Shown here in pieces: positions 18,276-27,314 of a stretch of 64,000 bases of DNA. The position numbers and the translations under genes were made by a program. Source of the DNA: Chrysosporum bergii ANA360D (GTDB lineage: Bacteria > Cyanobacteriota > Cyanobacteriia > Cyanobacteriales > Nostocaceae); the NCBI RefSeq assembly GCF_029891735.1, contig NZ_JANQDH010000116.1, forward strand, positions 1-64,000, written 5' to 3'. Below the pieces are notes generated by a model. That model did no database searches. It was not told the DNA's origin and saw only the letters and a program-made list of their open reading frames with translations. Positions within the stretch are counted from its first letter, which is position 1, and each line of letters begins with the position of its first letter.

Positions 18276-19433
18276 TTAAACACATAATAAATTTGGGGCG
18301 GCATCACTGAGAGCGGATGTAATAGCTGCTACCACCTCTTGAATTTGCTCACCCTTTAAACCGGGGTACATGGGCAAAGACAATATTTGATTTGCCAGCT
18401 TTTCTGTTTGGGGAAAATCTCCTAGTTGATAGCCTAAATTGGTGAATGCTGGTTGCAGATGGCAAGGAATTGGGTAGTGAATACCCGTTTGAATTCCTTT
18501 TGCTGTCAGTTTTTCTTGTATTTGCTGACGTTTGAGGATACAATACTCATTAACTTTAATCACATACAGATGATAAACGTGTCCGCTGTTACTTTTATTC
18601 TCCATAGAAATAACACCAGCAGATGCTAGGGGTGCAAGTTCAATATCATACTGCTGGGCAATAGTCAGGCGATGCTGATTCCATTGGGGCAAATATGGTA
18701 ATTTGGCTAATAAAACTGCCGCTTGCAATGTATCCAAACGACTGTTTGTGCCTAATTCCACATGACAATATTTTTGGGATGCACCATAATTTCGTAAGCG
18801 CTTCATTTTTTCAGCTACATCCCTATCCCCCGTTAGCAGTATTCCTCCATCCCCAAAAGCCCCTAAATTTTTGCTGGGATAGAAACTAAAAGCCCCTGCT
18901 ATGCCTACGGAACCAGCGCGACATCCTTCTCTTTCGGCTAAATGAGCTTGGGCTGCATCTTCAAAAATTAGCAGTTTATAAGTATCCGCCAAATCTAAAA
19001 GCTGTTGCGGTGAAACCATCTGTCCATACAAATGCACGGGGATAATGGCTTTGGTTTGTGGCGTGATTGCTTTTGCTGCTGCTTCTAAATCAATTAAAGC
19101 TGTTTGCGGATCACAGTCCACCAGAACAGGCTTGGCCCCAGCACGTAAAACCCCAATCAACGTTGCCACAAAGGTGTTAGCTGGTAAGATTACTTCATCA
19201 CCACAGCCTATGTTACAGGCTTGTAAACCAAGAGCGATCGCATCTGTTCCTGATGCCACACCTACACCATATTTTGTGCCAGATGCCTCTGCAAAAGCAG
19301 TTTCAAAATCTGACAGTGCCTTCCCTAAAATAAAATCTCCCTGTACCAATACAGCCTCTACTGCCCGTTGCAACTGAGGCTGAATGGGCTGGTGTTGTAA
19401 ATTCAGGTCTACAAAAGGAATCTTGCAACTCAT
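18276..19433 (-). CDS. DegT/DnrJ/EryC1/StrS sugar aminotransferase
   Basis: A PLP-dependent enzyme of 385 residues that transfers an amino group to a nucleotide-linked keto sugar. It has the GVASGTDAIALGL cofactor region, EDAAQAH and the Schiff-base Lys in SFYPSKNLGAFGDGG. The start at 19433 (MSCKIPFVDL) fits the family better than 19454. It is the first gene of the minus-strand polysaccharide cluster, so it probably makes an amino sugar for the exported polymer. Confidence 0.85.
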   Translation of the reverse strand: MSCKIPFVDLNLQHQPIQPQLQRAVEAVLVQGDFILGKALSDFETAFAEASGTKYGVGVASGTDAIALGLQACNIGCGDEVILPANTFVATLIGVLRAGAKPVLVDCDPQTALIDLEAAAKAITPQTKAIIPVHLYGQMVSPQQLLDLADTYKLLIFEDAAQAHLAEREGCRAGSVGIAGAFSFYPSKNLGAFGDGGILLTGDRDVAEKMKRLRNYGASQKYCHVELGTNSRLDTLQAAVLLAKLPYLPQWNQHRLTIAQQYDIELAPLASAGVISMENKSNSGHVYHLYVIKVNEYCILKRQQIQEKLTAKGIQTGIHYPIPCHLQPAFTNLGYQLGDFPQTEKLANQILSLPMYPGLKGEQIQEVVAAITSALSDAAPNLLCV

Positions 19434-19916
19434 ATTTATCTTAACCATTCTCAAAAATAAATATCAAATTTTACCTATGAATACAACCCTTTATTGAGCA
19501 AATAATAGTTAATTATTGGTAAAGTATTTATTTGAACAATTCTTTTATTAACAATTGCCAAAAGTGCCTAGTTTATCAATACATATCTATCTTTAAGTAT
19601 AAAAAAACATAAATAATTCCCAACATCAACCATAAAGTTTACATCTGTGGTCTGGAGATTAGAAAAAATCAGAGCAGTTTTTTTGTTTAATTTCATCTTC
19701 AGTCTTATATTACCCTGATCAAATATAAAACTAACGCCATTGACGTTCACAACTTCCAATCCAGTAGATTAAATGAGGTGTTCACCAATGACTGACACAT
19801 TTTGGGTCTGAGTTTGTTGATTAGCGCCCAAATTAGGGAATGCTTAAAAATAGAAAATCATAACCCAGGCTCAGGGGTTATGTAACTTACAAAAACGAGA
19901 TAGGATCAAGGTAGCA
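19434..19916. other. AT-rich intergenic region
   Basis: About 480 bp between the aminotransferase and the kinase-like gene. A 63-codon frame at 19568-19759 (-) has no recognisable domain or ribosome site and is not called. A hairpin sits near the right edge (separate entry). Confidence 0.5.
19859..19882. promoter_or_regulatory. Hairpin in presumed 5' leader of kinase-like gene
   Basis: A perfect 8-bp stem CATAACCC / GGGTTATG with an 8-base loop, ending 34 bases before the start at 19917. It could be a leader structure or the terminator of an unseen transcript. No T-run follows. Confidence 0.4.
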
Positions 19917-21449
19917 GTGGCAATGGTAGACCCTGAAGAAAAATTGTTTAGCTTCCAGGATAGTTGGGTTACTCAGAAAGTAACAGAGAAACAACGCCTA
20001 GAAGCATTGTCTGAATTAGGTTTACGACAACCAGAAACCATTCCGGTCTTTGAAGAAGCCACTCAAACTGCTGCCCACTTTTTAGAAGCGCCAATCTCCA
20101 TATTGGGATTTATAGACCAAGAACGTCATTGGTTCAAATCAGCCGTGGGTTTATCTAGGCTAGGACTAATGAATCATCTGGCACAAAACCGTCAGTTATT
20201 ACGTGAAGAATCCTTTTGTACCCATGTGGTAGAAAGCTATCAAGTTTATGTTATTAACGATACCCATAAAACCTCAAACTCACTACTGAGGAATAGTAAG
20301 TTGGTACAAGATTATGGTATACGTGCTTACTTAGGAGCGCCCCTAATTGATACGGGGGGAAATTGTTTGGGCGCATTGGCAGTAATGGATTTAGTGCCAC
20401 GTAAATTTACAAATCGTGATATTCAATTTATACAAATAATAGCTCGTTGGTGTATGAGTGAATTTGAGTGTAAACGCATGGTGAGGCAAAAACAGCCACA
20501 AGAAAGTAAATCAGAGAAGGCTGCTACTTCATCACTCAATCATCAGGCACTAGACATTAAACTTACCCCAGCTGAGGTAGAAAAAAAATCTAGTTCTACG
20601 CAGCAAATGAAACTAGAACTTTTAGGAAAAATCACTCAAGAGTTACGTACACCATTAACTTCTGTACTTGGTATGTCCGGTATGTTGGGACGTGAGATTT
20701 ATGGACCTTTGACAATGAAACAAAAAGAATATCTGGAAATTATTCAACATAGTGGTCAATACTTACTATCTTTAGTCAACGAAATTACCGAACTGGGGTC
20801 CTTGGATAAAAATGCCTCAAGGCTCAATCTATCGCCTGTAGATATTGATATGTTATGTCAAAAGGCTATTAACACTCTGAAAGAGGCAGCTAACCGCCGT
20901 GAGCAAAATATCCGCCTATCCATAGAACCAGGGTATAGCCGCATTTGGCTGTTGGATAAAGACAAAGTGCGGCAAATCTTACATAATTTAATTTTTAGTG
21001 TGATTCAACTCTCCCCTACAGGTAGTGTTGTCCGTGTTCATGTTTCTTATCAGGAAAACAAGCTGAATATTACTGTTTGGGTTTTCCATCCCTGGTTAGG
21101 AGATGGGATAACTGAGGTGGACTCCTATTTTCATCTTAGTTATTTCTCCAGAGTGGAACCCACAGCCGAAGCTTCAACCCACAGCAGTGATGGAGACAAT
21201 GAGGAGGACTCACAAATGTCCGTGGTTGGGGGGGAAACAGCAGATAAATCTCGTATCAATTCTGATCACGATCTAGCTGAAGATTATAGTAACTTGACCC
21301 GTGAAAGCTTGGGTCTGCTACTTAGTTGTCAGCTGGCAGAATTTCACGGGGGACAAATTGCTATTCAAGGTTCACGGGACTCAGGACACCGCTATGTACT
21401 GTCTTTGCCATTACAGATGCCGACTTCTTCAAAAGTCATGAGTGAGTGA
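19917..21449 (+). CDS. GAF sensor histidine-kinase-like protein lacking the phosphoacceptor His
   Basis: A 510-residue soluble protein with an N-terminal GAF domain (about 40-185), a linker, and a HisKA/HATPase-like module (about 230-505). The H-box reads ITQELRTPLT with Gln (about 241) where SHELRTP would carry the phosphorylated His. The N-box region DKVRQILHNLIFS has Ser in place of the second Asn, and no G1 DxGxG is seen. It is probably a non-autophosphorylating signalling protein. The GTG start is used; ATG at 19923 is equally possible. It precedes ictB. Confidence 0.75.
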   Translation: MAMVDPEEKLFSFQDSWVTQKVTEKQRLEALSELGLRQPETIPVFEEATQTAAHFLEAPISILGFIDQERHWFKSAVGLSRLGLMNHLAQNRQLLREESFCTHVVESYQVYVINDTHKTSNSLLRNSKLVQDYGIRAYLGAPLIDTGGNCLGALAVMDLVPRKFTNRDIQFIQIIARWCMSEFECKRMVRQKQPQESKSEKAATSSLNHQALDIKLTPAEVEKKSSSTQQMKLELLGKITQELRTPLTSVLGMSGMLGREIYGPLTMKQKEYLEIIQHSGQYLLSLVNEITELGSLDKNASRLNLSPVDIDMLCQKAINTLKEAANRREQNIRLSIEPGYSRIWLLDKDKVRQILHNLIFSVIQLSPTGSVVRVHVSYQENKLNITVWVFHPWLGDGITEVDSYFHLSYFSRVEPTAEASTHSSDGDNEEDSQMSVVGGETADKSRINSDHDLAEDYSNLTRESLGLLLSCQLAEFHGGQIAIQGSRDSGHRYVLSLPLQMPTSSKVMSE

Positions 21450-21540
21450 TTAAAGTCCAAAAGCGCGGAACAACACTTGAGCAGGGTTATGATCAATTTA
21501 ACTTGTGGGCGGGTGTACGAATTGATGAGAAAGTGAGTTT

Positions 21541-22953
21541 ATGAATTTAGTCTGGCAACGATTTACTTTATCTTCTTTACCACTCAAAGAATATTTAGCA
21601 ACCAGCTACTTACACCGTTTTTTGGTGGGACTATTACACCCTTGGCGGCAAAGTAGCATTTTGATGCAATGGGGAGACCCAATAGCAGTTGCTTTACTCA
21701 GCTTGGTCTATGCTCTTGCCCCTTTTGTATCCAGTGGCTTAGTAGGACTATTGTTACTAGCCTGTGTGGGATTTTGGCTGCTGTTGACTTTATCCGATGA
21801 GTCAGCACCAGCAAATAAACTGTTATTTACGCCTATTCACTTACTGGTCTTACTCTACTGGGCAATTGCCGTAATCTCCACAGCACTATCACCAGTGAAA
21901 CCAGCAGCTTTTCAAGATTTGGTGGTATTAACCCTTTATCTATTACTGTTTGCCCTTTGCGCTAGGGTGTTGAGGTGGCCTCGGTTGCGATCCTGGCTGA
22001 TTACCCTGTATTTACATATATCTTTGATTGTTAGTGTATACGGATTGCGGCAATGGTTTTTTGGCGCTAAAGCACTAGCAACTTGGGTAGACCCACAATC
22101 TCCCCTTGCTAGAACTACTAGGGTTTATAGTTATTTGGGTAATCCTAATTTATTGGCTGGATATCTTCTACCAGCGGTAGTTTTAAGCTTAGTAGCGATT
22201 TTTGCTTGGCAAGGCTGGATGAAAAAAGCTTTAGCCTTAACTATGTTTATTGCTAATGGTGCTTGTTTAATTCTGACTTTTAGTCGTGGTGGCTGGATTG
22301 GTCTGGTAGTCGGTGTATTAACTGCCATGGCGTTGCTCGTTTATTGGTGGAGTGTGCAAATGCCTCCTTTTTGGCGTACTTGGTCACTACCAATTATTTT
22401 GGCAACTATGACGGGCTTACTCTTGTTAGCAGTAATATTTGTGGAGCCAGTGCGCCTGAGAGTTTGGAGTATTTTTGCAGATCGCCAAGATAGCAGTAAT
22501 AATTTTCGCAGAAATGTTTGGGATGCTGTTTTTGCAATGATCCGCGATCGCCCCCTGATTGGTATTGGTCCAGGTCACAATTCTTTTAATAAAATTTACC
22601 CACTCTACCAACGTCCTCGTTATACGGCTTTGAGTGCTTATTCGCTGTTTTTAGAGGTGGCTGTGGAAACTGGTTTTATTGGTCTAGCCTGTTTTCTTTG
22701 GCTGATCATTGTGACGTTCAATAGCGGATTTTCACAACTGCGACGATGGCGACAATCTAGAAACCTTGAGGGATTTTGGTTAATTGGAGCATTGGCTACT
22801 GTGGCGGGGATGCTGGCTCACGGAATTGTAGATACTATTTGGTTTCGCCCTGAAGTCAATAGCCTGTGGTGGTTGATGGTGGCTATCATTGCCAGCTACT
22901 GGACACCCATCACTTTAAACCAAACTGATAATGTTATTTGTGGTCACGAATAA
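21541..22953 (+). CDS. ictB: IctB family membrane protein (O-antigen-ligase-like)
   Basis: A 470-residue protein with about ten or more membrane helices and a Wzy_C/O-antigen-ligase-type core (LTFSRGGWIGLV and GIGPGHNSFNKIYP). It matches IctB, first described in cyanobacteria as linked to inorganic carbon accumulation. The family fold suggests glycan transfer, and the biochemical role is still debated. It starts at ATG 91 bp after the kinase-like gene. A hairpin follows its stop. Confidence 0.8.
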   Translation: MNLVWQRFTLSSLPLKEYLATSYLHRFLVGLLHPWRQSSILMQWGDPIAVALLSLVYALAPFVSSGLVGLLLLACVGFWLLLTLSDESAPANKLLFTPIHLLVLLYWAIAVISTALSPVKPAAFQDLVVLTLYLLLFALCARVLRWPRLRSWLITLYLHISLIVSVYGLRQWFFGAKALATWVDPQSPLARTTRVYSYLGNPNLLAGYLLPAVVLSLVAIFAWQGWMKKALALTMFIANGACLILTFSRGGWIGLVVGVLTAMALLVYWWSVQMPPFWRTWSLPIILATMTGLLLLAVIFVEPVRLRVWSIFADRQDSSNNFRRNVWDAVFAMIRDRPLIGIGPGHNSFNKIYPLYQRPRYTALSAYSLFLEVAVETGFIGLACFLWLIIVTFNSGFSQLRRWRQSRNLEGFWLIGALATVAGMLAHGIVDTIWFRPEVNSLWWLMVAIIASYWTPITLNQTDNVICGHE

Positions 22954-22994
22954 CCCACAGTAAGCTAAAGATAATTACAGGAAAAAACAGCAGA

Positions 22995-23018
22995 ATTCAG
23001 GAGCTATGGCTCCTGAAT
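22995..23018. terminator. Hairpin downstream of ictB
   Basis: A perfect 10-bp stem ATTCAGGAGC / GCTCCTGAAT with loop TATG, 41 bases after the ictB stop. It is GC-rich at the loop side and well placed as an intrinsic terminator, although the following tract (GCAAAATCGACTTTTG) is only partly T-rich. Confidence 0.6.
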
Positions 23019-23037
23019 GCAAAATCGACTTTTGTCA

Positions 23038-23075
23038 TTGACATACTCACCGACCTAGAAGGACGAGCTTCTAAT
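23038..23075 (-). repeat. IS200/IS605 right-end relic (family A, inverse)
   Basis: Read on the minus strand this is ..AGGTCGGTGAGTATGTCAA, the same terminal sequence as at 322-352, while the other arm of the stem has decayed. No tnpB frame lies on its inner side, so it is a solo end. Confidence 0.65.
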
Positions 23076-23167
23076 CCCATTCTTTTGGTCATTCTCAATT
23101 CTGTTCACTTAACGTGGCGTGGCTGATTGTCGGTTTTGAGGATAACTCAAAATTAATTTTCCATAGC

Positions 23168-23443
23168 TTAGTCTCTGTAGGTTGTACCTCCAGGAGTGGT
23201 TGGCTCCCGATAACGAGTAGGTTCATCGCCGCGCTTTCTACCAGCTAAACCTGCTAGACCAAATAGACCAATTAATCCTAACCAACCCCAGTCAAAATCT
23301 CGTTGTTCGTAAACAGTCGTTCTCGGTGTAGTTTCTACTCTGGGATCGGTGACTTGGGCATTGACAGGTAGAGTTAAAGGCAGCATTACCATACTCAAAC
23401 TGAGAAAGCCCGCACCAACTACTTTGGTGAAATTACGTGTCAT
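23168..23443 (-). CDS. WGxxGxxG family secreted protein
   Basis: A 91-residue protein with a clear signal peptide (about 1-30, ending VNAQ), a short variable region, then DWGWLGLIGLFGLAGLAGRKR and a polar tail. The Trp-Gly glycine-rich helix followed by Arg/Lys defines the cyanobacterial WGxxGxxG(-CTERM) proteins. They are thought to use a membrane-sorting tail, but here residues continue beyond it. The function is unknown. Confidence 0.8.
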   Translation of the reverse strand: MTRNFTKVVGAGFLSLSMVMLPLTLPVNAQVTDPRVETTPRTTVYEQRDFDWGWLGLIGLFGLAGLAGRKRGDEPTRYREPTTPGGTTYRD

Positions 23444-23723
23444 GGTGAAAATCTCTCATCCCTTCCAACGTTACCCACCACTGTATCGAGTCCTGCAGTT
23501 AAGCAAATCAATCTGGGGCTATAAACTAGGCATGATCTTAAGTCACACTGAAGATATACTTTTCATTTTGATTCCATCCAGTTTGATATAGCATTTCTTA
23601 AACACGTGAAATACAAATGTAAATGATTGTCTTGTATTGCGAGCATACTTTGACTAAGCTCAGTACAAGTCTTGACCACTAATGATGTACCTCACTTGGG
23701 CAACATTCGCTATATGCTCAGGG

Positions 23724-24191
23724 TTAATAATTTTTCATCGCCCGTTGCATCTCACGTTGATCTTGCCGTTTTTTCAGCGATTCCCGTTTGTCATGTATTT
23801 TTTTACCTTTGCCAAGGGCTATACTCACTTTTACCCATCCTCGTTTGAAGTACATTTTTAAAGGTACTAGTGTTAGCCCCTGCTGTTCTACTTTGCCAAT
23901 TAATTTGCGAATTTCTTGGCGATGTAGCAGCAATTTTCTTGTGCGCCTTGGTTCATGATTAAAATATTGACCACTAGCGTTGTAAGGAGAGATATGCACG
24001 TTGATCAGCCATGCTTCGCCATTGCGAATCAAAGCATAACCATCTTGGAGGTTGACTTTACCCGCGCGAATGGATTTGACTTCTGTTCCTGTTAACTCTA
24101 CTCCAGCTTCAAAAGTTTCTAGAATTTCATATAAATAACGGGCTTGACGGTTGTCACTAATAACTTTGTAACTTTCGCTCTTTTCACTCAT
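23724..24191 (-). CDS. smpB: SsrA-binding protein SmpB
   Basis: A 155-residue RNA-binding protein of the standard length. It brings tmRNA to stalled ribosomes for trans-translation. It contains the conserved ETFEAGVELTGTEVKS and LYKRGWVK-like (MYFKRGWVKVS) segments and the basic tail GKGKKIHDKRESLKKRQ. No tmRNA gene (ssrA) was recognised nearby. Confidence 0.95.
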   Translation of the reverse strand: MSEKSESYKVISDNRQARYLYEILETFEAGVELTGTEVKSIRAGKVNLQDGYALIRNGEAWLINVHISPYNASGQYFNHEPRRTRKLLLHRQEIRKLIGKVEQQGLTLVPLKMYFKRGWVKVSIALGKGKKIHDKRESLKKRQDQREMQRAMKNY

Positions 24192-24552
24192 TAAACTTTG
24201 CTTGCTTTAAATGTGATGCCAAAATGTTGGGAATAGCTGTGAATGTGATCTCAATATCAGCGTTATCCTATACTCTTTTAATTTAGCTTTTTTTTCAGTT
24301 ATCAACTTTGAGCTTGCCAGTGGAGAACTGGGAGAAAAATTACGGACGCTCAATATTAATTTACACTATTGTGAGTGTCTTATGTAAATTTTGCGTTACA
24401 ATTTGTCAATACTTACTCATGATTTTAATATTTTCTTCACAAATTAACCCTGATACAGTCATTTGCTGGTAATCCTGTCATAGTATGAAACAGATGATCT
24501 CTCATTAAGTAAGTAAACTTCCGAATCAAAAAATGCTAGGGGTCTATTTTCC
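24192..24552. other. Intergenic region upstream of response regulator
   Basis: A 361-bp AT-rich gap between divergent smpB and the regulator gene. It probably holds both promoters. No palindrome, repeat or RNA gene was convincing. Confidence 0.5.
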
Positions 24553-25218
24553 ATGCCCTTGACTATTCTTGTTGTGGATGACGATCTGGGCACTCGTCTA
24601 TCTATTAGCGATTATCTGGAATTGTCTGGCTACTCTGTGGTTACAGCCAATGACGGTCAAGAAGCTTTGGCAATGGTAGATCACTACCATCCTGATTTGA
24701 TCGTTACTGACATTATTATGCCACGAATGAATGGCTATGAACTGGTACGTCGGGTACGTCAACAACCGGGATTCCGGTTATTACCCGTAATTTTATTAAC
24801 AGCACGCACCAAAACCCAGGAAAGAATTTTAGGCTATCAGTCGGGTTGCGATTTGTACTTGCCTAAGCCTTTTGAATTAGAAGAGTTAGCCGCCGCAATT
24901 CGTAATCTTCTGGAGCGATCGCACATTATTCAATCTGAGTACCGTTGTTCTCATCCAGAGAGCTTGGGCGGTTTAGTATCCAGCAAACAGGTGGAACTGC
25001 CAAATACTGTATCCCATCTGTTGGCATCCTTGACCACCAGGGAACGAGAAGTTTTAGAACTTTTGACTCATGGTTTTTCTAATGTTGATATAGGACATCA
25101 ACTGCACTTAAGTCCGAGGACGGTAGAAAAGTATGTGAGCAGTCTGTTAAGAAAAACTGCCACCAGCAACCGAGCGGAGCTGGTGCGTTTTGCCATTAAG
25201 CATGGGCTGGTGGAATAG
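24553..25218 (+). CDS. NarL/LuxR-type response regulator
   Basis: A 221-residue DNA-binding regulator. The receiver domain (1-120) has the acidic pair DDD, the phosphoacceptor Asp in VTDIIMPRMNG, a Thr in LLTART and Lys in PKPFE. A linker leads to a LuxR-type HTH (about 158-218) with LTTREREVLELL and LSPRTVEKYVSSLLRK. It resembles the widely conserved cyanobacterial Rre1/Ycf29-type regulator, but this is not certain. No partner kinase is adjacent. Confidence 0.85.
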   Translation: MPLTILVVDDDLGTRLSISDYLELSGYSVVTANDGQEALAMVDHYHPDLIVTDIIMPRMNGYELVRRVRQQPGFRLLPVILLTARTKTQERILGYQSGCDLYLPKPFELEELAAAIRNLLERSHIIQSEYRCSHPESLGGLVSSKQVELPNTVSHLLASLTTREREVLELLTHGFSNVDIGHQLHLSPRTVEKYVSSLLRKTATSNRAELVRFAIKHGLVE

Positions 25219-25221
25219 GTG

Positions 25222-25707
25222 CTACACTTTTAGTTTCTGAGTGGCAATGTATGCTAGTAGACCTTCACAGGCATCAACAAGTAAATCTATCACTTGATTA
25301 AAACCCTCTACTTCCCCATAATAGGGGTCTGGAACTTCCTTGAGGGTGTGCCGCGTGCAAAATTTACACATTAAGTAAACCTTGTCATGAAATTCCCCAG
25401 TGGGATCAAGAGAAAGTATGTCAACATAATTTTCTTGATCCATTGCCAAAATCATATCAAAGTCTTGAAGGTCTAATTTTTGCAACTGCCGACCCTGACC
25501 ACGCAGTTTAATTCCCAACTTGGCCAGAGCAGCAGCACTCATACGTCTATCGGGTGGGCTACCAATATGATAATTAGACGTACCAGCAGACTCACAGAAA
25601 ATGCGATCGCTCAACCCAGCCTGGTCAATGAGATGATTCATAATGTTTTCTGCCGATGGGGAACGGCAAATGTTCCCCAGACAGACAAACAGCAGCTTAT
25701 AAGGCAT
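25222..25707 (-). CDS. Low-molecular-weight protein tyrosine phosphatase
   Basis: A 161-residue cytoplasmic phosphatase from the preferred Met at 25707. The CX5R P-loop is CLGNICRS near the N-terminus and the general acid lies in DPYYG. The longer frame from 25758 overlaps ybaB and is unlikely. Such enzymes often counter BY-kinases of polysaccharide synthesis or arginine kinases. A Wzc-like protein is encoded 10 kb away, but a link is speculative. Confidence 0.9.
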   Translation of the reverse strand: MPYKLLFVCLGNICRSPSAENIMNHLIDQAGLSDRIFCESAGTSNYHIGSPPDRRMSAAALAKLGIKLRGQGRQLQKLDLQDFDMILAMDQENYVDILSLDPTGEFHDKVYLMCKFCTRHTLKEVPDPYYGEVEGFNQVIDLLVDACEGLLAYIATQKLKV

Positions 25708-25732
25708 AAATATCTTACTTAGTACATTAAAG

Positions 25733-26080
25733 CTACATCCCAGGTATTTCCAGACCACTGGTTAACTCTTCCATCTTTGCCCGCATTGTTGCTGTGGACT
25801 TGATATAGGCATCTTTCATTGCTGCTGTCACCAGGTCAGAGAGTAATTCTGCGCCTTGGTTTAAAGCATCTGGGGCAATTTCCACCCGCTTGGGTTCTTG
25901 ATTACCACTGACAATTACCTTAACCAGTCCACCACCCGATTCTCCCTCGATCTCCATTTGCTCCAATTCTTCTTGAAGAAGTTTAGCGCCTTCTTGAACT
26001 TGCTGGGCCTTTTTGAAGGCATCGGCTAGTTCCTTCATTTTTCCTAGGCCAAAACCGAATCCTTGTCCTTTTCCTGTCAT
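25733..26080 (-). CDS. YbaB/EbfC family nucleoid-associated protein
   Basis: A 115-residue protein of normal length for the family. It has a Gly-rich N-terminus ([16 protein letters not shown]), a helical segment with many Gln/Glu and the conserved [18 protein letters not shown] beta region. These proteins form dimers that bind DNA and help shape the nucleoid. It lies 25 bp before the phosphatase gene, probably in one transcript. Confidence 0.9.
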   Translation of the reverse strand: MTGKGQGFGFGLGKMKELADAFKKAQQVQEGAKLLQEELEQMEIEGESGGGLVKVIVSGNQEPKRVEIAPDALNQGAELLSDLVTAAMKDAYIKSTATMRAKMEELTSGLEIPGM

Positions 26081-26212
26081 AACTGATGGTTCGCGTGTGC
26101 GTTGAATAACAAATCAAATTCAATTATAGATGGGGTTGGTAATTTGCCTCTTGGATGGCCAATAATTAATTCTGGGGATTGCGGATTACTCAGTCCCCAT
26201 ATTTTTTTCACC

Positions 26213-27283
26213 TTAACCAGCAGCCTGAAATTCACCCATCATTTTTACTTCTGGCTGTAAGTAAATAGACCACCGTTCTTTTACTTGCTGCTGAATATAA
26301 CGAATCAGACAGAAGATGTCGTTGGCCTTGGCTCCACCTCGATTGACGATAAAATTAGCATGTAATAATGCCACTTGAGCGCCACCAATTTGGTATCCTT
26401 TTAAACCTGTTTGTTCAATTAGCCACCCGGCGGCATAAGGGGCAGGATTACGAAACACACTACCACAGCTAGGGAAATTGTAGGGCTGGGTAGCGAGTCG
26501 ATGCTGTTTATGTTGCTTGGTGACAGCCAAAACTTGTGCAGGATCTATACCTGGTTGGAGTTGAAAAGTGGCTTGGGTAACAATCCGTTGGCAACCCCCA
26601 TGTGTAGAGGAATCGCCACTTTGCAGTGATGAAGTCCTATAGCCATAACCTATCTGGGTAGGGGTGAGAGTTTCTAAAGTCCCATCAGGGGAAAGTACAC
26701 GGGCGCTAACTAACATATCTGCAATACAGCTGTTATGCGCTCCAGCATTCATAACTACAGCACCCCCAACAGTTCCCGGTATACCCACAGCCCATTCTAA
26801 TCCCTGCCAACCTAACTTTGCTGCTTCCCATGCTAATCCAGGAATTGATTCTCCCGCAGCCACAGTTAATTGACCTGTTTGGGGATCAAAGTTGTTATGG
26901 CGCAGATGACGAGTGGAAATGACTAAGCCTGGTAAACCGCGATCGCTTACTAACAGGTTAGAACCGGCTCCTAGTATTGTTACAGGTAATCCTTGTTCTT
27001 TTGCGTATTCCACACTAGCTTGTAATGCTTCCAAATTCCGAGGCGCAACGTACCATTCCGCAGATCCCCCAACCCTATAAGAGGTAAATGCAGATAGGGA
27101 AGCTTGTGACTTAATAGTACAATCAGTGTCTTTTAAGTAAATTATTTTACTAACACTTGATTTTTCTGGGTTCTGCTTCTGTGTTGTTGAAGCAAAAATT
27201 GTGCAGACATTTTCCACTGCCTGGGATATTTTCATCTTGACGTAAGCTTGTGAAATTTTGACTTTTAAATGCCGTAAAAACAC
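26213..27283 (-). CDS. murB: UDP-N-acetylmuramate dehydrogenase MurB
   Basis: An FAD enzyme of peptidoglycan synthesis that reduces UDP-GlcNAc-enolpyruvate to UDP-MurNAc. FAD-binding features include [13 protein letters not shown] and [19 protein letters not shown]. The catalytic Ser is in [10 protein letters not shown] and the late Glu in QPEVKMMG. The N-terminus carries about 60 extra residues with no known domain; starts at 27235 or later are possible. It lies 31 bp after murC, a common cyanobacterial pair. Confidence 0.92.
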   Translation of the reverse strand: MFLRHLKVKISQAYVKMKISQAVENVCTIFASTTQKQNPEKSSVSKIIYLKDTDCTIKSQASLSAFTSYRVGGSAEWYVAPRNLEALQASVEYAKEQGLPVTILGAGSNLLVSDRGLPGLVISTRHLRHNNFDPQTGQLTVAAGESIPGLAWEAAKLGWQGLEWAVGIPGTVGGAVVMNAGAHNSCIADMLVSARVLSPDGTLETLTPTQIGYGYRTSSLQSGDSSTHGGCQRIVTQATFQLQPGIDPAQVLAVTKQHKQHRLATQPYNFPSCGSVFRNPAPYAAGWLIEQTGLKGYQIGGAQVALLHANFIVNRGGAKANDIFCLIRYIQQQVKERWSIYLQPEVKMMGEFQAAG

Positions 27284-27314
27284 GGCAAGAGAAACAGGTA
27301 AACTCCTGCTTTTT

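Noticed and set aside
19568-19759. 63-codon minus-strand frame before the kinase-like gene
   Set aside because: AT-rich composition, no ribosome site and no recognisable domain; most likely chance.
22938-23126. 62-codon frame across the ictB end and a relic
   Set aside because: Runs through the hairpin and the transposon relic; not gene-like.
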